Notes: a model not told the origin generated them from the letters alone. DNA of 64,000 nt from Aquimarina acroporae (GCF_023195925.1 NZ_JALPRE010000003.1:744001-808000), one strand, 5' to 3'; counted from the first letter of the stretch, positions 1 through 10,467 are shown. Numbers and translations: made by a program.

Positions 1-1
1 T

Positions 2-100
2 TTAGATATGAAAACCACTCTTGACGAAATAAAAACTCAAAAAAGGGAAGATGCACACGGTTGGATCATCCCTGTTGAGGTAGAAGAAAAAGTAGGATAA
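2..100 (+). CDS. C-terminal end of an unidentified protein (partial)
   Basis: A frame is open from base 2 to a TAA at 98-100, and its visible tail ends in HGWIIPVEVEEKVG. Only 32 codons are inside the window, so no family can be named. It lies on the same strand as the E1 dehydrogenase, 40 bases upstream, and could share its transcript. A 5-bp inverted repeat with a CTAA loop (ACTCC/GGAGT near 110-123) sits between them without a T-run. Confidence 0.55.
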   Translation, partial: LDMKTTLDEIKTQKREDAHGWIIPVEVEEKVG

Positions 101-140
101 TTAATGAAATACTCCCTAAGGAGTCATCTGAATTTGAAAA

Positions 141-2213
141 ATGAAGACTATGTTAGCTGAAAAAACCATTGCCAAAGAAGTATTGCAAGAAGCATTTTTA
201 ACGCTTTGTACGGCAAAATCTATGGCAGAGTTATATGAAGAAAATTTTAAACTGGTATCAAAATATGTACATGCTACCTCAAGGGGGCATGAGGCTATAC
301 AAATTGCGGTAGGAATGCAATTATTACCTCAGGATTATGCATTTCCTTATTACAGAGATGATGCAATGCTGTTGGGTATTAAAATGAGACCCTACGATCT
401 GATGCTGCAATTACTAGCAAAAAAAGAGGATCCTTTTTCTGGGGGCAGAACTTACTATTCTCACCCTAGTTTACGAGATGATGACAAACCAAAAATACCA
501 CATCAATCTTCTGCTACTGGTATGCAGGCAATTCCAGCTACTGGAGTAGCTTTGGGGTTACAGTATAAAGAGCTGGTGGATATTGATGATAAAACACTTC
601 AAGATAAACCTTTAGTGGTATGTTCTTTAGGAGATGCGTCGGTAACTGAAGGCGAAATTGCAGAGGCTTTCCAGATGGCAGCGTTGAAGCAACTTCCTAT
701 TTTATATCTGGTGCAAGATAATGGTTGGGATATCTCTGCCAATGAAGCAGAAACCCGAGCACAGAATGCTTTTGAATATGCGAGGGGTTTTAATGGTTTG
801 GATGCCATCTCTATAGATGGAGCTAACTTTACAGAAAGTTATCTGGCTATACAGGAAGTCATTCATACCATAAGAGAAGAGCGTAGGCCTATACTGGTGC
901 ATGCCAAGGTTCCTTTGTTGAATCATCATACTTCTGGAGTTCGTATGGAGTGGTATCGCGATGATCTTGATGAGGCACGTTCTAGAGATCCGTATCCTGT
1001 TCTAAGAAGACAGTTGCTTGATAATGGTTTTTCAGAAGAAGAGGTGCAAAAACTAGAAGAAAAAGCAAAAAATCAGGTAGCGAAAGATCTCGAAGAAGCA
1101 ATGAAAGCCGAAGATCCTAAACCAGAAGATCTATTTACACACGATTTTGCTCCAACTCCAATTACCGAAGAACAAGGAGATCGATCTCCGTCTGATAAGG
1201 AAGAAGTGGTGATGGTTGATTGCGCCTTATTTGCGGTAGAAGAATTAATGAGAGAACACAAAGAGTGTTTGTTATATGGTCAAGATGTTGGAGGTAGATT
1301 GGGAGGTGTATTTAGAGAAGCAGCTACACTGGCTCAGAAATTTGGTGATGAACGTGTGTTTAATACTCCTATTCAGGAAGCCTTTATTGTGGGATCTACA
1401 GTTGGAATGTCGGCAGTGGGATTAAAACCAATCGTAGAAGTGCAGTTTGCAGACTATATTTGGCCGGGACTTAATCAATTATTTACAGAAGTAAGTCGTT
1501 CTTGTTATTTGTCTAATGGGAAATGGCCGGTATCTATGATTTTGAGAGTGCCTATTGGAGCCTATGGTAGTGGTGGACCTTATCATTCTTCATCAGTAGA
1601 ATCTGTGGTAACAAATATTCGAGGAATTAAAATAGCTTACCCAAGTAATGGAGCCGACCTTAAAGGGTTAATGAAAGCTGCATATCATGATCCAAACCCT
1701 GTGGTGATTCTTGAACATAAGGGGTTGTATTGGTCCAAAGTAAAAGGAACAGATGCAGCTAGAACCATAGAGCCATCTGATGATTATATACTTCCCTTCG
1801 GAAAGGCAAATGTAGTGCAGCCTATATGGCCACAAGAGGACAAGGAAACTCTAACTGTGGTAACTTATGGTATGGGAGTGCACTGGGCTTTGAATGCCAC
1901 AAAAGATATTAAAGATGTTGTAGAAATCATAGATTTAAGAACATTGTATCCCTTGGATGAAGAAACGATCATGGAATCGGTAAAGAAAACTAAAAAATGT
2001 TTGGTAGTGACCGAAGAACCTACAAATAATTCGTTTGCTAGAGCCTTGGCGGGAAAAATTCAGGAAGAATGTTTTAGGTCTTTGGATGGACCAGTAATGA
2101 CCATAGGGTCAGAAAATATGCCGGCGATTCCTCTAAATAGTACTTTGGAACAGACTATGATTCCTTCAACAGAGAAGATAAAAGTAAAAATAGAAGAACT
2201 ATTAAACTACTAA
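141..2213 (+). CDS. 2-oxoacid dehydrogenase E1, fused alpha and beta subunits
   Basis: Thiamine-diphosphate-dependent E1 of a branched-chain-type 2-oxoacid dehydrogenase complex, which decarboxylates a 2-oxoacid and passes the acyl group to the E2 lipoyl domain in the cytoplasm. The alpha-like half spans about residues 15-330 and carries the ThDP motif GDAS (164-167) followed by DNGW (193-196). The beta-like half spans about 355-690, with the transketolase-type segment PIQEAFIVG. At 690 residues it is the fused form common in Bacteroidota, not separate alpha and beta chains. ATG start. A strong terminator follows the stop. E2 and E3 are not in the window. The exact 2-oxoacid cannot be read from sequence. 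Confidence 0.93.
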   Translation: MKTMLAEKTIAKEVLQEAFLTLCTAKSMAELYEENFKLVSKYVHATSRGHEAIQIAVGMQLLPQDYAFPYYRDDAMLLGIKMRPYDLMLQLLAKKEDPFSGGRTYYSHPSLRDDDKPKIPHQSSATGMQAIPATGVALGLQYKELVDIDDKTLQDKPLVVCSLGDASVTEGEIAEAFQMAALKQLPILYLVQDNGWDISANEAETRAQNAFEYARGFNGLDAISIDGANFTESYLAIQEVIHTIREERRPILVHAKVPLLNHHTSGVRMEWYRDDLDEARSRDPYPVLRRQLLDNGFSEEEVQKLEEKAKNQVAKDLEEAMKAEDPKPEDLFTHDFAPTPITEEQGDRSPSDKEEVVMVDCALFAVEELMREHKECLLYGQDVGGRLGGVFREAATLAQKFGDERVFNTPIQEAFIVGSTVGMSAVGLKPIVEVQFADYIWPGLNQLFTEVSRSCYLSNGKWPVSMILRVPIGAYGSGGPYHSSSVESVVTNIRGIKIAYPSNGADLKGLMKAAYHDPNPVVILEHKGLYWSKVKGTDAARTIEPSDDYILPFGKANVVQPIWPQEDKETLTVVTYGMGVHWALNATKDIKDVVEIIDLRTLYPLDEETIMESVKKTKKCLVVTEEPTNNSFARALAGKIQEECFRSLDGPVMTIGSENMPAIPLNSTLEQTMIPSTEKIKVKIEELLNY

Positions 2214-2244
2214 ATACGTCATTGTAGTGAAATAAATACTAGAA

Positions 2245-2273
2245 GTAACCTCCCATTGGGAGGTTATTTTTTT
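2245..2273 (+). terminator. Intrinsic terminator after E1
   Basis: AACCTCCC (2247-2254), loop ATT, GGGAGGTT (2258-2265), then A and seven Ts. The perfect 8-bp stem with T-run lies about 30 bases after the E1 stop. It overlaps the last codons of the convergent methyltransferase gene. Confidence 0.88.
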
Positions 2274-2869
2274 ATAAAAATTCCAAAAAGCTCATTTCCT
2301 TGTCTTTCAGGAATGGAGTTATAGCACTTTTCAAAAACTTCAGGTGCAAAATGGGTTTGGAGATAAGATAAATACAGGTCTTTATCTCCGCCAAAAGGTC
2401 TTTTTTCCATATCCCCGGTAAGTGGAAAATCGAACCAAAGTCCTACCAATTTACCCTTGGGCTGTAAAAGATTGGCCATTTGTTTTACATATGCTTTCCT
2501 GTTATGATCTGTAGGGACAAAAGAGCAAAAAAAAGTTTGTTCTAAAATAAGATCATAACTTCCTTCTAGAGAGAAAAAATCATCTAAGAGTAGTTGAGAT
2601 TTTGGGAAATTGGGAACTCTTTCTGCAAAAGCATCTAGTGGTGTTTGAGAAATGTCTAGTACAAAAACATTTTTGAATCCGTTGTTGAATAAATATTCTG
2701 CTTCATAGGCATTGCCTGCACCAGGAATAAGAATGCGAGTTGTTTTATCGGTGATTTGATCAATATATTCTTTAAGAGGAGTAGAGATATATCCAATATC
2801 CCAACCCGTTCGATTTTCAGAATAACGCTGTGTCCAATATTTACTTTCGGTAGATTGATGTTCCTTCAT
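2264..2869 (-). CDS. TPMT-family SAM-dependent methyltransferase
   Basis: Small soluble class I methyltransferase of the thiopurine S-methyltransferase type. The N-terminal block YWTQRYSENRTGWDIG is the TPMT-family signature, followed by the SAM-binding strand RILIPGAGNAYEA and the acidic strand-2 end FVLDIS. The length of 201 residues fits the family. The acceptor in bacteria is usually unknown (thiols, selenite or tellurite compounds), so none is claimed. Its stop overlaps the E1 terminator and it is convergent with E1. It lies 19 bases from the stop of the amidohydrolase gene upstream on the same strand, so the two may be cotranscribed. Confidence 0.88.
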   Translation of the reverse strand: MKEHQSTESKYWTQRYSENRTGWDIGYISTPLKEYIDQITDKTTRILIPGAGNAYEAEYLFNNGFKNVFVLDISQTPLDAFAERVPNFPKSQLLLDDFFSLEGSYDLILEQTFFCSFVPTDHNRKAYVKQMANLLQPKGKLVGLWFDFPLTGDMEKRPFGGDKDLYLSYLQTHFAPEVFEKCYNSIPERQGNELFGIFIKK

Positions 2870-2888
2870 TATAATTTGGTAATCTCCG

Positions 2889-5800
2889 TTACTTTCTTAC
2901 TCCAGGTAGTCCTTCAGGTCTTTTAGTTTGCCAGTGAAATGGTTCAGCCTTTTTTTCTTCAGGCCAGACTTCGTTTAAATTGTCAGCATCATATACCCGT
3001 CCATTTTTTATGACATGAGTAAGTGTATTGGTATTTCTTATATTGTCTAATGGATTTTTTGCTAACACATTAATATCCGCCAGTTTTCCAGGTTCCAGAC
3101 TCCCCAAATCTGTGTCTAATCCTATTGCTTCTGCTCCCAATATAGTTGCTATTCTTAGAGCATTATGGTTTTTCATTCCACCACTTGAAACCGCCCATAG
3201 TTCCCAATGAAAACCTAATCCTTGTAATTGGCCATGGCTTCCAATACCAGCTAATCCTCCTTTTTCTACTAACTGTTTTATAAATTCTGCATGTTTCTTA
3301 AATACATGTTCTTCATCCATAAACCAACCAGGTCTTCTTCTAGACTTTCTGGCTAGGTCTTCATAAGGTGTGAAATATTGGATTTTTGGATCACCCCATA
3401 CATTTTCTCTAGAATAAAAGTAATTTTCTGCCCATGGACCTCCGTAGGATACCAATAAAGTTGGGGTTACTACCATTCTAGAATCAGCTACAGTTTTAGT
3501 GACATCGTCATAAATAGGATAGATTGGGAACGAATGTTCATGACCGGGATATCCATCCATAAGTTGTGTCATGTTTAATTTGAAATCCAGAGCTCCTTCT
3601 GTAGTTGGAATAAGTCTTAATTCTTTAGCAGCCATAATAATCCACTGTCGTTGTTGACGATTACCAACCATGTACATCTTTATGCTCTTCGTATTATAAT
3701 ATTCACTATACTGTTTTAATACATCTCTGGCATGATCGAGACTTTCTATTTGGTATTTCCAATATCCAACTCCTGGTCCAGTACTGTAAATTCTGGGTCC
3801 ATGTATCATCCCAGCTTCTACCATGTCAGCATAAGTAAGGACATCGGTGGTTCCGGTTTGAGGATCTCTGGTGGTAGTAACTCCGTATGCAAGGTTTGCA
3901 GAATATGTCCACGCTTGATTTTTATGTACACCCCAATTTGGTCTCATATGAGCATGGGTATCTATGAATCCGGGTACTATGGTTTTTTCGGAGAGATCAA
4001 TGGTTGTAATATTCTTTGGTAGAGAAAGTGTACCTGTTTTTCCGACTGCTTTTATTCGGTTATTCTCAATTAACAAATCTCCATTTTCTATAACTTCATT
4101 CCCCTTCATAGTAATAATACGAGCATTTTTTAAGAGTAGATTTCCATTAGGGGTATCCTTTTGATAGTTAATTTTTATTTTGAACTCATCAGCATAAAAT
4201 CTAGCTTCTTTTTCGTCTTTAGTTTGTGTAGAATCTGAATTTTTATCCGTTTTTTTTAATTCTTCGACATTTTTTTTGACCTTAACGATGCTGTCATTAA
4301 ACTTTTTACCTTTATCTAAATCGTATCGAAAATGACTTGACCCTAGTGACCAATGTACTTTTTTACTGTCTGAAGACCATTTTGGAAATTCTCCTCCCAA
4401 GGTTGTTAGTTTCATAGCAGGAAAAGAAGCGTTTTCTGGATTAGAAAGAGATATTTCAGGGGTTTTTCCATATTTTGGTATGGCAACAGTATAGATATCA
4501 TTATTAATTAATGCTATTGCAGATTTACCGTCAGGAGCAATTACTATTTCTGAAGGTTTAGAAGCCTTTTTGTTTTCTGCCATTGCTTCATGTGAAGGTA
4601 ATATATGATGATGGTCTTTATCGAAAGCATCTTGAGAACCATATGTAGTAATCCCAGTTAATTTTAAGTGCTCCTTTTCATCTGTCCCATCCCATCTAAT
4701 AGACACTAAACCTTTCTCGCGATGACTAAGGTAGATGCGGTCATCTACTTTATTAAAATGTGGGAATTGTCTACCTTTTGATTTATCTATGATGTTAATA
4801 TTTCCACCATTTGAAGGAATCCAAACTAAATCTTCTTGGGATCTGTCGGTGAGAGGACCAATTGCATCATCATAAGTTTGCGCAAACCCTCGATGAAACA
4901 CAATTCTATTCGATAAATATGACCATGCCGGATTTGTGTATAAGCCAGGTACTTTAGTTAGTTGTTCTGGTTTTGGCCGCCCATTAACATTGACTTTATA
5001 TAAGTGTCCGCCTCCGGGTTTCCAAGAAGTGAAAATAACATAATCTCCATCTGGAGACCAAGCGGGTTGAGCTTCTGTGTAATTATTATTTGTAATTCTT
5101 TTTGGAATACCATTTGGTAAATTCTGAATATACAATCTGTTTAACGCTGTAAAAGCTAATTTAGAACCGTCTGGTGATGGCACTGCATCTCTTATTTGAG
5201 TTATCAATGCATTTTTAGCGTCATCAATAGGGTATTTAAAATCTAATTTTGGGCCTAAATCAAGTTGAACATCGGCTTGAAATGGGATTTCTTTTGCAGA
5301 ATTAGAGTCAAGTGATATTGCATATATTTTCCCTCCAAATGAGGTCACTAAATTTTTATTGTCTGGAGTAAATGACATGGCTGGAAGTACTCCTAAAGGG
5401 GCGACAGATTCTTGCTCATCTCTTTGAACAGGGTAGGCCAACCATCTTTCTTTTCCAGTTATTAAATCACGTAATATTAAACCGGTCTTGTCCTCAAAGC
5501 GTGTTCCGTATACCAACCATTTTCCATCATTCGATAGTGTAGGAGTAAACGCCGAACCATACCTCGAAGTAATAACTGCCATATCTCCATCTTCCATGTC
5601 ATATGTCCCAATCTGATATTGAGGTAATTGTGCGTTATAATGCCAAGATCCTTGTCTTTGTGAGAAATACAATAATTTTCCATTGGCTCCAAATGCAGGG
5701 TCAATGGCTTTTAATTTTTCAGGTTTACTAAAAAGTTGACTACCGATTCCCTTTTCTTTATGTTTGTGATATATGTATAATTTGATGTTTCTTCTTCCTT

Positions 5801-6275
5801 TGGCACCAACAATATATTCTCCATCTCTTGTCCATTCGGCCGAAAAGAAATTATGTTTATTTTCTTTGGTAATTTGTTTTTCTTCTTTGGTTTCCAAATT
5901 AAGAGTCCAAATATTATCGGAACCACTTTTGTCAGAAATAAAAACTAAAGACTTACCATCTGGACTATATCTTGGGTGAACATCATAAGCCATACCTTTA
6001 GTGATTTGGGTAGCTTTTCCTCCAGCGATAGGAATAGTATAAATATCCCCCATTAGATCAAAAACAATAGTTTTTCCGTCTGGGCTTACATCTAAAGAAA
6101 TCCATGTTCCTTGGTCTGTGGTAAATGAGATGGTTCTTTCTGGTTCTAACGGAAGTTCTTCGGTAGCTTTTTTAGTAGTGTCATTGTTTTCGATAGCAGT
6201 TTGAGCGATTAAAAACCAGGGAAAAAAAAGTAAACAAATTATTAGTGAGTTTCGAAAAGTAATTGAAAATTTCAT
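2889..6275 (-). CDS. Exported beta-propeller/amidohydrolase fusion protein
   Basis: Large exported hydrolase. From ATG 6275 there is a signal peptide (hydrophobic stretch ending FLIAQ), then TolB-like PD40 propeller repeats over about residues 40-620, recognised by repeated SPDGK- and W-type blades such as YSPDGKSLVFISD. A metal-dependent amidohydrolase domain follows (about 710-1110) with the strand-1 ligand motif GFIDTHAHM and the late segment IGSHGQLQG. I prefer ATG 6275 over an in-frame GTG at 6299 because it starts directly at the basic n-region of the signal peptide. Such fusions act on exported peptides or cyclic amides, but the substrate is not known. A charged Lys/Asp linker near 670-695 joins the halves. 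Confidence 0.88.
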   Translation of the reverse strand: MKFSITFRNSLIICLLFFPWFLIAQTAIENNDTTKKATEELPLEPERTISFTTDQGTWISLDVSPDGKTIVFDLMGDIYTIPIAGGKATQITKGMAYDVHPRYSPDGKSLVFISDKSGSDNIWTLNLETKEEKQITKENKHNFFSAEWTRDGEYIVGAKGRRNIKLYIYHKHKEKGIGSQLFSKPEKLKAIDPAFGANGKLLYFSQRQGSWHYNAQLPQYQIGTYDMEDGDMAVITSRYGSAFTPTLSNDGKWLVYGTRFEDKTGLILRDLITGKERWLAYPVQRDEQESVAPLGVLPAMSFTPDNKNLVTSFGGKIYAISLDSNSAKEIPFQADVQLDLGPKLDFKYPIDDAKNALITQIRDAVPSPDGSKLAFTALNRLYIQNLPNGIPKRITNNNYTEAQPAWSPDGDYVIFTSWKPGGGHLYKVNVNGRPKPEQLTKVPGLYTNPAWSYLSNRIVFHRGFAQTYDDAIGPLTDRSQEDLVWIPSNGGNINIIDKSKGRQFPHFNKVDDRIYLSHREKGLVSIRWDGTDEKEHLKLTGITTYGSQDAFDKDHHHILPSHEAMAENKKASKPSEIVIAPDGKSAIALINNDIYTVAIPKYGKTPEISLSNPENASFPAMKLTTLGGEFPKWSSDSKKVHWSLGSSHFRYDLDKGKKFNDSIVKVKKNVEELKKTDKNSDSTQTKDEKEARFYADEFKIKINYQKDTPNGNLLLKNARIITMKGNEVIENGDLLIENNRIKAVGKTGTLSLPKNITTIDLSEKTIVPGFIDTHAHMRPNWGVHKNQAWTYSANLAYGVTTTRDPQTGTTDVLTYADMVEAGMIHGPRIYSTGPGVGYWKYQIESLDHARDVLKQYSEYYNTKSIKMYMVGNRQQRQWIIMAAKELRLIPTTEGALDFKLNMTQLMDGYPGHEHSFPIYPIYDDVTKTVADSRMVVTPTLLVSYGGPWAENYFYSRENVWGDPKIQYFTPYEDLARKSRRRPGWFMDEEHVFKKHAEFIKQLVEKGGLAGIGSHGQLQGLGFHWELWAVSSGGMKNHNALRIATILGAEAIGLDTDLGSLEPGKLADINVLAKNPLDNIRNTNTLTHVIKNGRVYDADNLNEVWPEEKKAEPFHWQTKRPEGLPGVRK

Positions 6276-6390
6276 TGACGATGAAAGTTGAGTTATCACA
6301 AATTATAAAAACTTGCAAAAGGTAGTTTATTTTTTTTTCATCAAATTATAAAGTAATGTTATAATATTTTCCGTTGTATCCTACAAAATT

Positions 6391-7158
6391 CTATTTCTTA
6401 ACCATTTTTAGAAACGAATTCGCATCGCCATGAAATAAATCATAATCAATTTTACCTTGTGCACCTTCAAGCTTTTTACTATCTGTTCTTTGCCAAAAAG
6501 TCCAGCCTTGGTTTTTCCAGGTATAAGGAATTTTTGGAGTTTTGACTTTGGTGTAATCTGCGATCCAAAGCTTATATTTTGAGAATTCAGGATGTTTTAA
6601 GTATACATCTCCAAAAGTGGGATCACAATAAATAATGGGTTTGACACCCAGTTTTTCTTCTACAATTTTTAACCATAATAAAGTATTGGTTTCATATGTT
6701 CCTTTGTTTACTGAAGTTTTTATTCCAGCTTCTTCTAGATCTAATACGGGAGGCAAATCACCAGGAATCAGTTCTTTTACGGTATCTACAAAGTTTTGTG
6801 CCTGTTTTTTGGGGTCCATTCCAGTTACATAAAAATGATATGCTCCTCTATACAGACATTCTTTCCTAGCTGCTTCATGGTTTGTAGCAAATTTTGGATC
6901 CTGAAAATGTATTCCTTGAGTAGCCTTCATATATACAAAATTTACACCATCGGCTTTAATTTTGTTCCATTCAATATTTCCTTGAAAATGTGAAATGTCC
7001 ATTCCTAAAATTGTAGGTTCGGTCTCAATTCGTTTTTTTTGTGTTGGACAAACGTCGGATTGCTCCTGTTTTTTTTCAGAAATTTCGTTTTTAGGATCTG
7101 TTTGACAAGAAGAGATCAGCAAGAAAACAGTTGTTATAGTAGTACATATCTTTTTCAT
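6391..7158 (-). CDS. GH25-family lysozyme, lipoprotein
   Basis: Peptidoglycan muramidase fold (glycoside hydrolase family 25). The N-terminus MKKICTTITTVFLLISSC carries a lipobox, so the protein is predicted to be a lipoprotein. The catalytic-type motifs are visible: GMDISHFQGNIEW near the start of the domain and PVLDLEEAG, which supplies the acidic pair. Late aromatic segments (WTFWQ) are typical. The length of 255 residues fits one domain plus linker. It is followed on the same strand by a membrane-protein gene whose stop is 33 bases from this start. It may serve in cell-wall turnover or in attack on other bacteria; sequence does not decide. Confidence 0.9.
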   Translation of the reverse strand: MKKICTTITTVFLLISSCQTDPKNEISEKKQEQSDVCPTQKKRIETEPTILGMDISHFQGNIEWNKIKADGVNFVYMKATQGIHFQDPKFATNHEAARKECLYRGAYHFYVTGMDPKKQAQNFVDTVKELIPGDLPPVLDLEEAGIKTSVNKGTYETNTLLWLKIVEEKLGVKPIIYCDPTFGDVYLKHPEFSKYKLWIADYTKVKTPKIPYTWKNQGWTFWQRTDSKKLEGAQGKIDYDLFHGDANSFLKMVKK

Positions 7159-7191
7159 GATATTAATAGTTAGGAGATAAGAGTATTTGGT

Positions 7192-8130
7192 TTATTTAAG
7201 GCCGGTTTTTATATCTTTTTCAAGGCTTTTTAAGTTGTTGAGTTGTTCAGTTCCTATGGTACTTAAGCCAGAGAAGTGGAAGAATTTTTTCAGTAAAAAA
7301 CTCATAAAATAAAAATAGAGTAATGGTAAGATTAGAAAAAGAACAACCAAATTACTTACCATATTGATCATAAGTTTCATGAGTTCTTTTTTTCCTTCTT
7401 TCAGGACTTCAAAAGTTTCAGAAAACCCCTCTCCAACATCTACTCCTATATCTTCGACTTTATCTACTACAGCATCTTCAGCTTTTTTGAAAATGCTAAT
7501 ATCCTTATGCCCTTTCTTTTTGGCTTTTTCTAGTTGTTTTTGCTTTCTGGATTCTTGCTTTGTTTTGAGATGTTCTTTCTTCTCTTCGTATTTGTTCTTT
7601 ATAGAAGCCAGATGCAATTGAAGATCTGATCCCAGGGTGAGTTCCATGCTTTTTGATACATAGTGAATCCCATTTACATAAATAGATAAGCCAGGATTAA
7701 TAAGTAACATAATAATAAGTAGACGAATAGCTAGGAGACTATATTTTTTCCAAAATATACCTGCCAAAAAAATAAGAGGCAATATTTTGAATAGGAGAGA
7801 TTTGCCCATGTTGGTAAGAATGGTCTGAATACCAATTACTATGTTGGCAAACGTTAGATAGTTAATAATCTTAGTAAAAATATCTTCTAGTTCTGTTGCT
7901 AGTCCCCCTACCAATGGGATATTAGAATGGTCTATGCTAGTGGCAATACTTTTTAATTCGAGCGCGATACCCAAACCGAGCATCATATCGCTATTAACAT
8001 CAGATAAGAAGTCTATTGCTGGTTTTGACGGTATTGAAGTAAACCCCAAAATCACAAGTAGCAGCGTTATGATTATGGTCCAGATTTTATCTTTTTGAAT
8101 AAGATTACGTAATGTTTGGTTAGTGCTCAT
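7192..8130 (-). CDS. Hypothetical multi-pass membrane protein with charged central helix
   Basis: No family recognised. Hydrophobic segments are visible near residues 15-35, 95-125, 130-155 and 255-285. Between them a highly charged Lys/Glu-rich stretch (about 185-215) is probably helical or coiled coil. An acidic segment then precedes the last membrane span. No catalytic motif is evident. ATG start, with 33 bases to the lysozyme start downstream on the same strand, so cotranscription with the lysozyme is plausible. Confidence 0.7.
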   Translation of the reverse strand: MSTNQTLRNLIQKDKIWTIIITLLLVILGFTSIPSKPAIDFLSDVNSDMMLGLGIALELKSIATSIDHSNIPLVGGLATELEDIFTKIINYLTFANIVIGIQTILTNMGKSLLFKILPLIFLAGIFWKKYSLLAIRLLIIMLLINPGLSIYVNGIHYVSKSMELTLGSDLQLHLASIKNKYEEKKEHLKTKQESRKQKQLEKAKKKGHKDISIFKKAEDAVVDKVEDIGVDVGEGFSETFEVLKEGKKELMKLMINMVSNLVVLFLILPLLYFYFMSFLLKKFFHFSGLSTIGTEQLNNLKSLEKDIKTGLK

Positions 8131-8445
8131 TACAAATAGGTTTAAGAGTATATTGCTTGTTACCTAAAAGTATAAGTTTACCTAAAGAAATGAGTAAGAG
8201 TTTATACGTAAATTTTGAAAATAGGGATAATTACTAATAGTATCCTGGCGTTTGTTTTACCATAGCTTTATAGTTTTCATTCTACTTGAATTTATAACCC
8301 TTTAATATTGATTTCACTTAGGAAAAAGAATCAATAAAATCAATAGAAATGATAAAAGATCGATGTGCTAACTAATTTTTTCTGAAGGAATATTTCTTGT
8401 TGAGTTGAATGAATAGTAATGTTGTAATCTATTGAAAATTTAGAT
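8131..8445. other. Intergenic region without a gene
   Basis: About 315 AT-rich bases between the membrane-protein start and the ppk1 stop, both on the minus strand. It probably holds the promoter of the downstream unit. I see no convincing ORF, RNA gene or T-tailed hairpin. Confidence 0.6.
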
Positions 8446-10467
8446 CTAATTACTTAGAGTGTGTAAAATTTCTATTTGAGCCCTTATAGATTTAGAACCT
8501 TTTGCATAAGTATTACTTTGCTCTTCATCTATGATTCTTGACTTTACAGTATCTTCAATTTGAAGTTGAACCACCTTTCTTATTTTTGAAAACACATCTT
8601 GATCTAGGATGGGAGTAATCACTTCGATCCTATGATCGAGATTTCGTGTCATCCAATCTGCAGAACCGATAAACATTTTCTCCTTTCCACCATTGGCAAA
8701 TAAGTATACTCTGCCATGTTCTAAAAATCGATCGACGATACTAGTAACATAAATGTTTTCACTTTGCCCGGATATACCAGGAACCAGGCAGCAAATACCT
8801 CTTATGATGAGTCTTATGTTAACTCCTGCATTACTTGCTTGATATAAAAGATCTATCATTTCTTGATCCTGGAGACTATTTAATTTTAAGATGATATAGG
8901 CTTCATGACCTTCTGTGGCATTTTCTATTTCCTTTCTAATTAATGTTTCAAAAGTGGTTCTCGTTGAAAATGGAGAGATTAATAATTTTTTAGCTTTGGG
9001 AAGTATACTTTTTCCTTCCAAAAGTTGGAAAACCTGACCAAGCTCTGATGTTATTTTTTTATGTGCGGTCATTAATCCAAAGTCGGTATATATTTTGGAT
9101 GTTTTTTCGTTAAAATTTCCAGTACTTATATAGCCGTAGTACTTAGGAGTTCCGTTTTCTATGCGTTCTATTAAAAGGATTTTTGAATGCACCTTTATGC
9201 CGGGGTAGCTATACATAACCTTTGCACCATTTTCTTCCAGAATTTTACCCCACCGAATGTTATTCTCTTCATCAAACCTAGCTTTGGTTTCAATAAAGAC
9301 AAATACTTCCTTTCCATTTTTGGCTGCCTCCAAAAGAGCTTCTGCGACTCCTGATTGTTTGGCCACTCTGTAAAGCGTTACTTTTATTTTGGTGACGTTT
9401 TTGTCTTTTGAAGCCTGTTGAACCAAACTTAAAGCATCATCAAAAGATTCGTAAGGATAATACCGTAATCGATCTTTTTCTGCAATAGCTTCGAAAATAG
9501 TTTCAAAACCATACAACTCTTTATCAGTAATTAAAGGTAAATCATCTTCGGCTAGTTTTTTTGTAGTAGGATTGGGAAACCCAAAAAAGTCCTTGAAATT
9601 ATGATAAGTACCACCAAATAAGACATCGGTTTCATTAGCGTCTAATATATCTTTAACCATGTTTAGTATATAAGAAGGCATTGACCGATCTACCAATAAA
9701 CGTGTTACTTGTCCGGTATCTCGATTACCTAAAGAGTCTTTGATCTTTGTAAGTAAATCTCCAGAATATTCATTGTCAATATATAGTTCTGCATCTCTGG
9801 AAATTTTTATAGCGTAAAAATTAGAAGTACCATTTTCAGAATATATTTGAGGAAGATTATATTTTAATATATCATCTACAAAAGTGATAAAATGCTCATT
9901 ATTCTCCTTGGGTAGTTCAATGAATCTGGAAGTGTCATCCGGTATTTTTACTATGATTAGATTAGAATTATTAGATAATGCAGTAAGATAGAGTTGTTCA
10001 TTTTCAATAAATACAGTCTCTTTTCCTTCTTGGTTATTGATACTAATACTTAGTTTATGTTCAAGATGCTCCTTGAAATAGTTTTCTGCAAATTTTTTCT
10101 GTGATAATGAAAACTGATCATGGCTAATGAGGTGAATACCTTCTTTTTTAAGCAGAGGAAGAATTTGATTACTAAAAATAGCTCCAAACTCTTCTTGCTG
10201 CAGGTGCACCTGTTTTTTAATTTTTCTTAATAGCTTGTTAGGCTTGGTAATTAGTTTTTTACGTAAAGACTTGTCAAGATTTTTAATTTTTCTAATATCT
10301 GATACTCTTACTTTGAAAAATTCATCCAGATTAGAAGAAAAAATAGCAAGAAATTTTATACGATCATACAACAAATTTTTGTCATCATTAGCTTCTTGTA
10401 ATACTCTATGATTAAAACGTAACCACGATAAATCTCTATTATAATATTTCTTAGATATTAATGCCAT
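8446..10467 (-). CDS. ppk1: Polyphosphate kinase 1
   Basis: Makes inorganic polyphosphate from ATP, reversibly, through a phosphohistidine. The N-terminal block YYNRDLSWLRFNHRVL is the family signature. The autophosphorylated histidine lies in KVHSK (His427), and the second conserved histidine in FLEHGRVY (His584). Phospholipase-D-like C-terminal segments are intact. The length of 673 residues fits full-length PPK1. ATG start at 10467. It is separated by about 90 bases from the antiporter gene upstream. No ppx is adjacent, so regulation or partnership cannot be read here. Confidence 0.95.
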   Translation of the reverse strand: MALISKKYYNRDLSWLRFNHRVLQEANDDKNLLYDRIKFLAIFSSNLDEFFKVRVSDIRKIKNLDKSLRKKLITKPNKLLRKIKKQVHLQQEEFGAIFSNQILPLLKKEGIHLISHDQFSLSQKKFAENYFKEHLEHKLSISINNQEGKETVFIENEQLYLTALSNNSNLIIVKIPDDTSRFIELPKENNEHFITFVDDILKYNLPQIYSENGTSNFYAIKISRDAELYIDNEYSGDLLTKIKDSLGNRDTGQVTRLLVDRSMPSYILNMVKDILDANETDVLFGGTYHNFKDFFGFPNPTTKKLAEDDLPLITDKELYGFETIFEAIAEKDRLRYYPYESFDDALSLVQQASKDKNVTKIKVTLYRVAKQSGVAEALLEAAKNGKEVFVFIETKARFDEENNIRWGKILEENGAKVMYSYPGIKVHSKILLIERIENGTPKYYGYISTGNFNEKTSKIYTDFGLMTAHKKITSELGQVFQLLEGKSILPKAKKLLISPFSTRTTFETLIRKEIENATEGHEAYIILKLNSLQDQEMIDLLYQASNAGVNIRLIIRGICCLVPGISGQSENIYVTSIVDRFLEHGRVYLFANGGKEKMFIGSADWMTRNLDHRIEVITPILDQDVFSKIRKVVQLQIEDTVKSRIIDEEQSNTYAKGSKSIRAQIEILHTLSN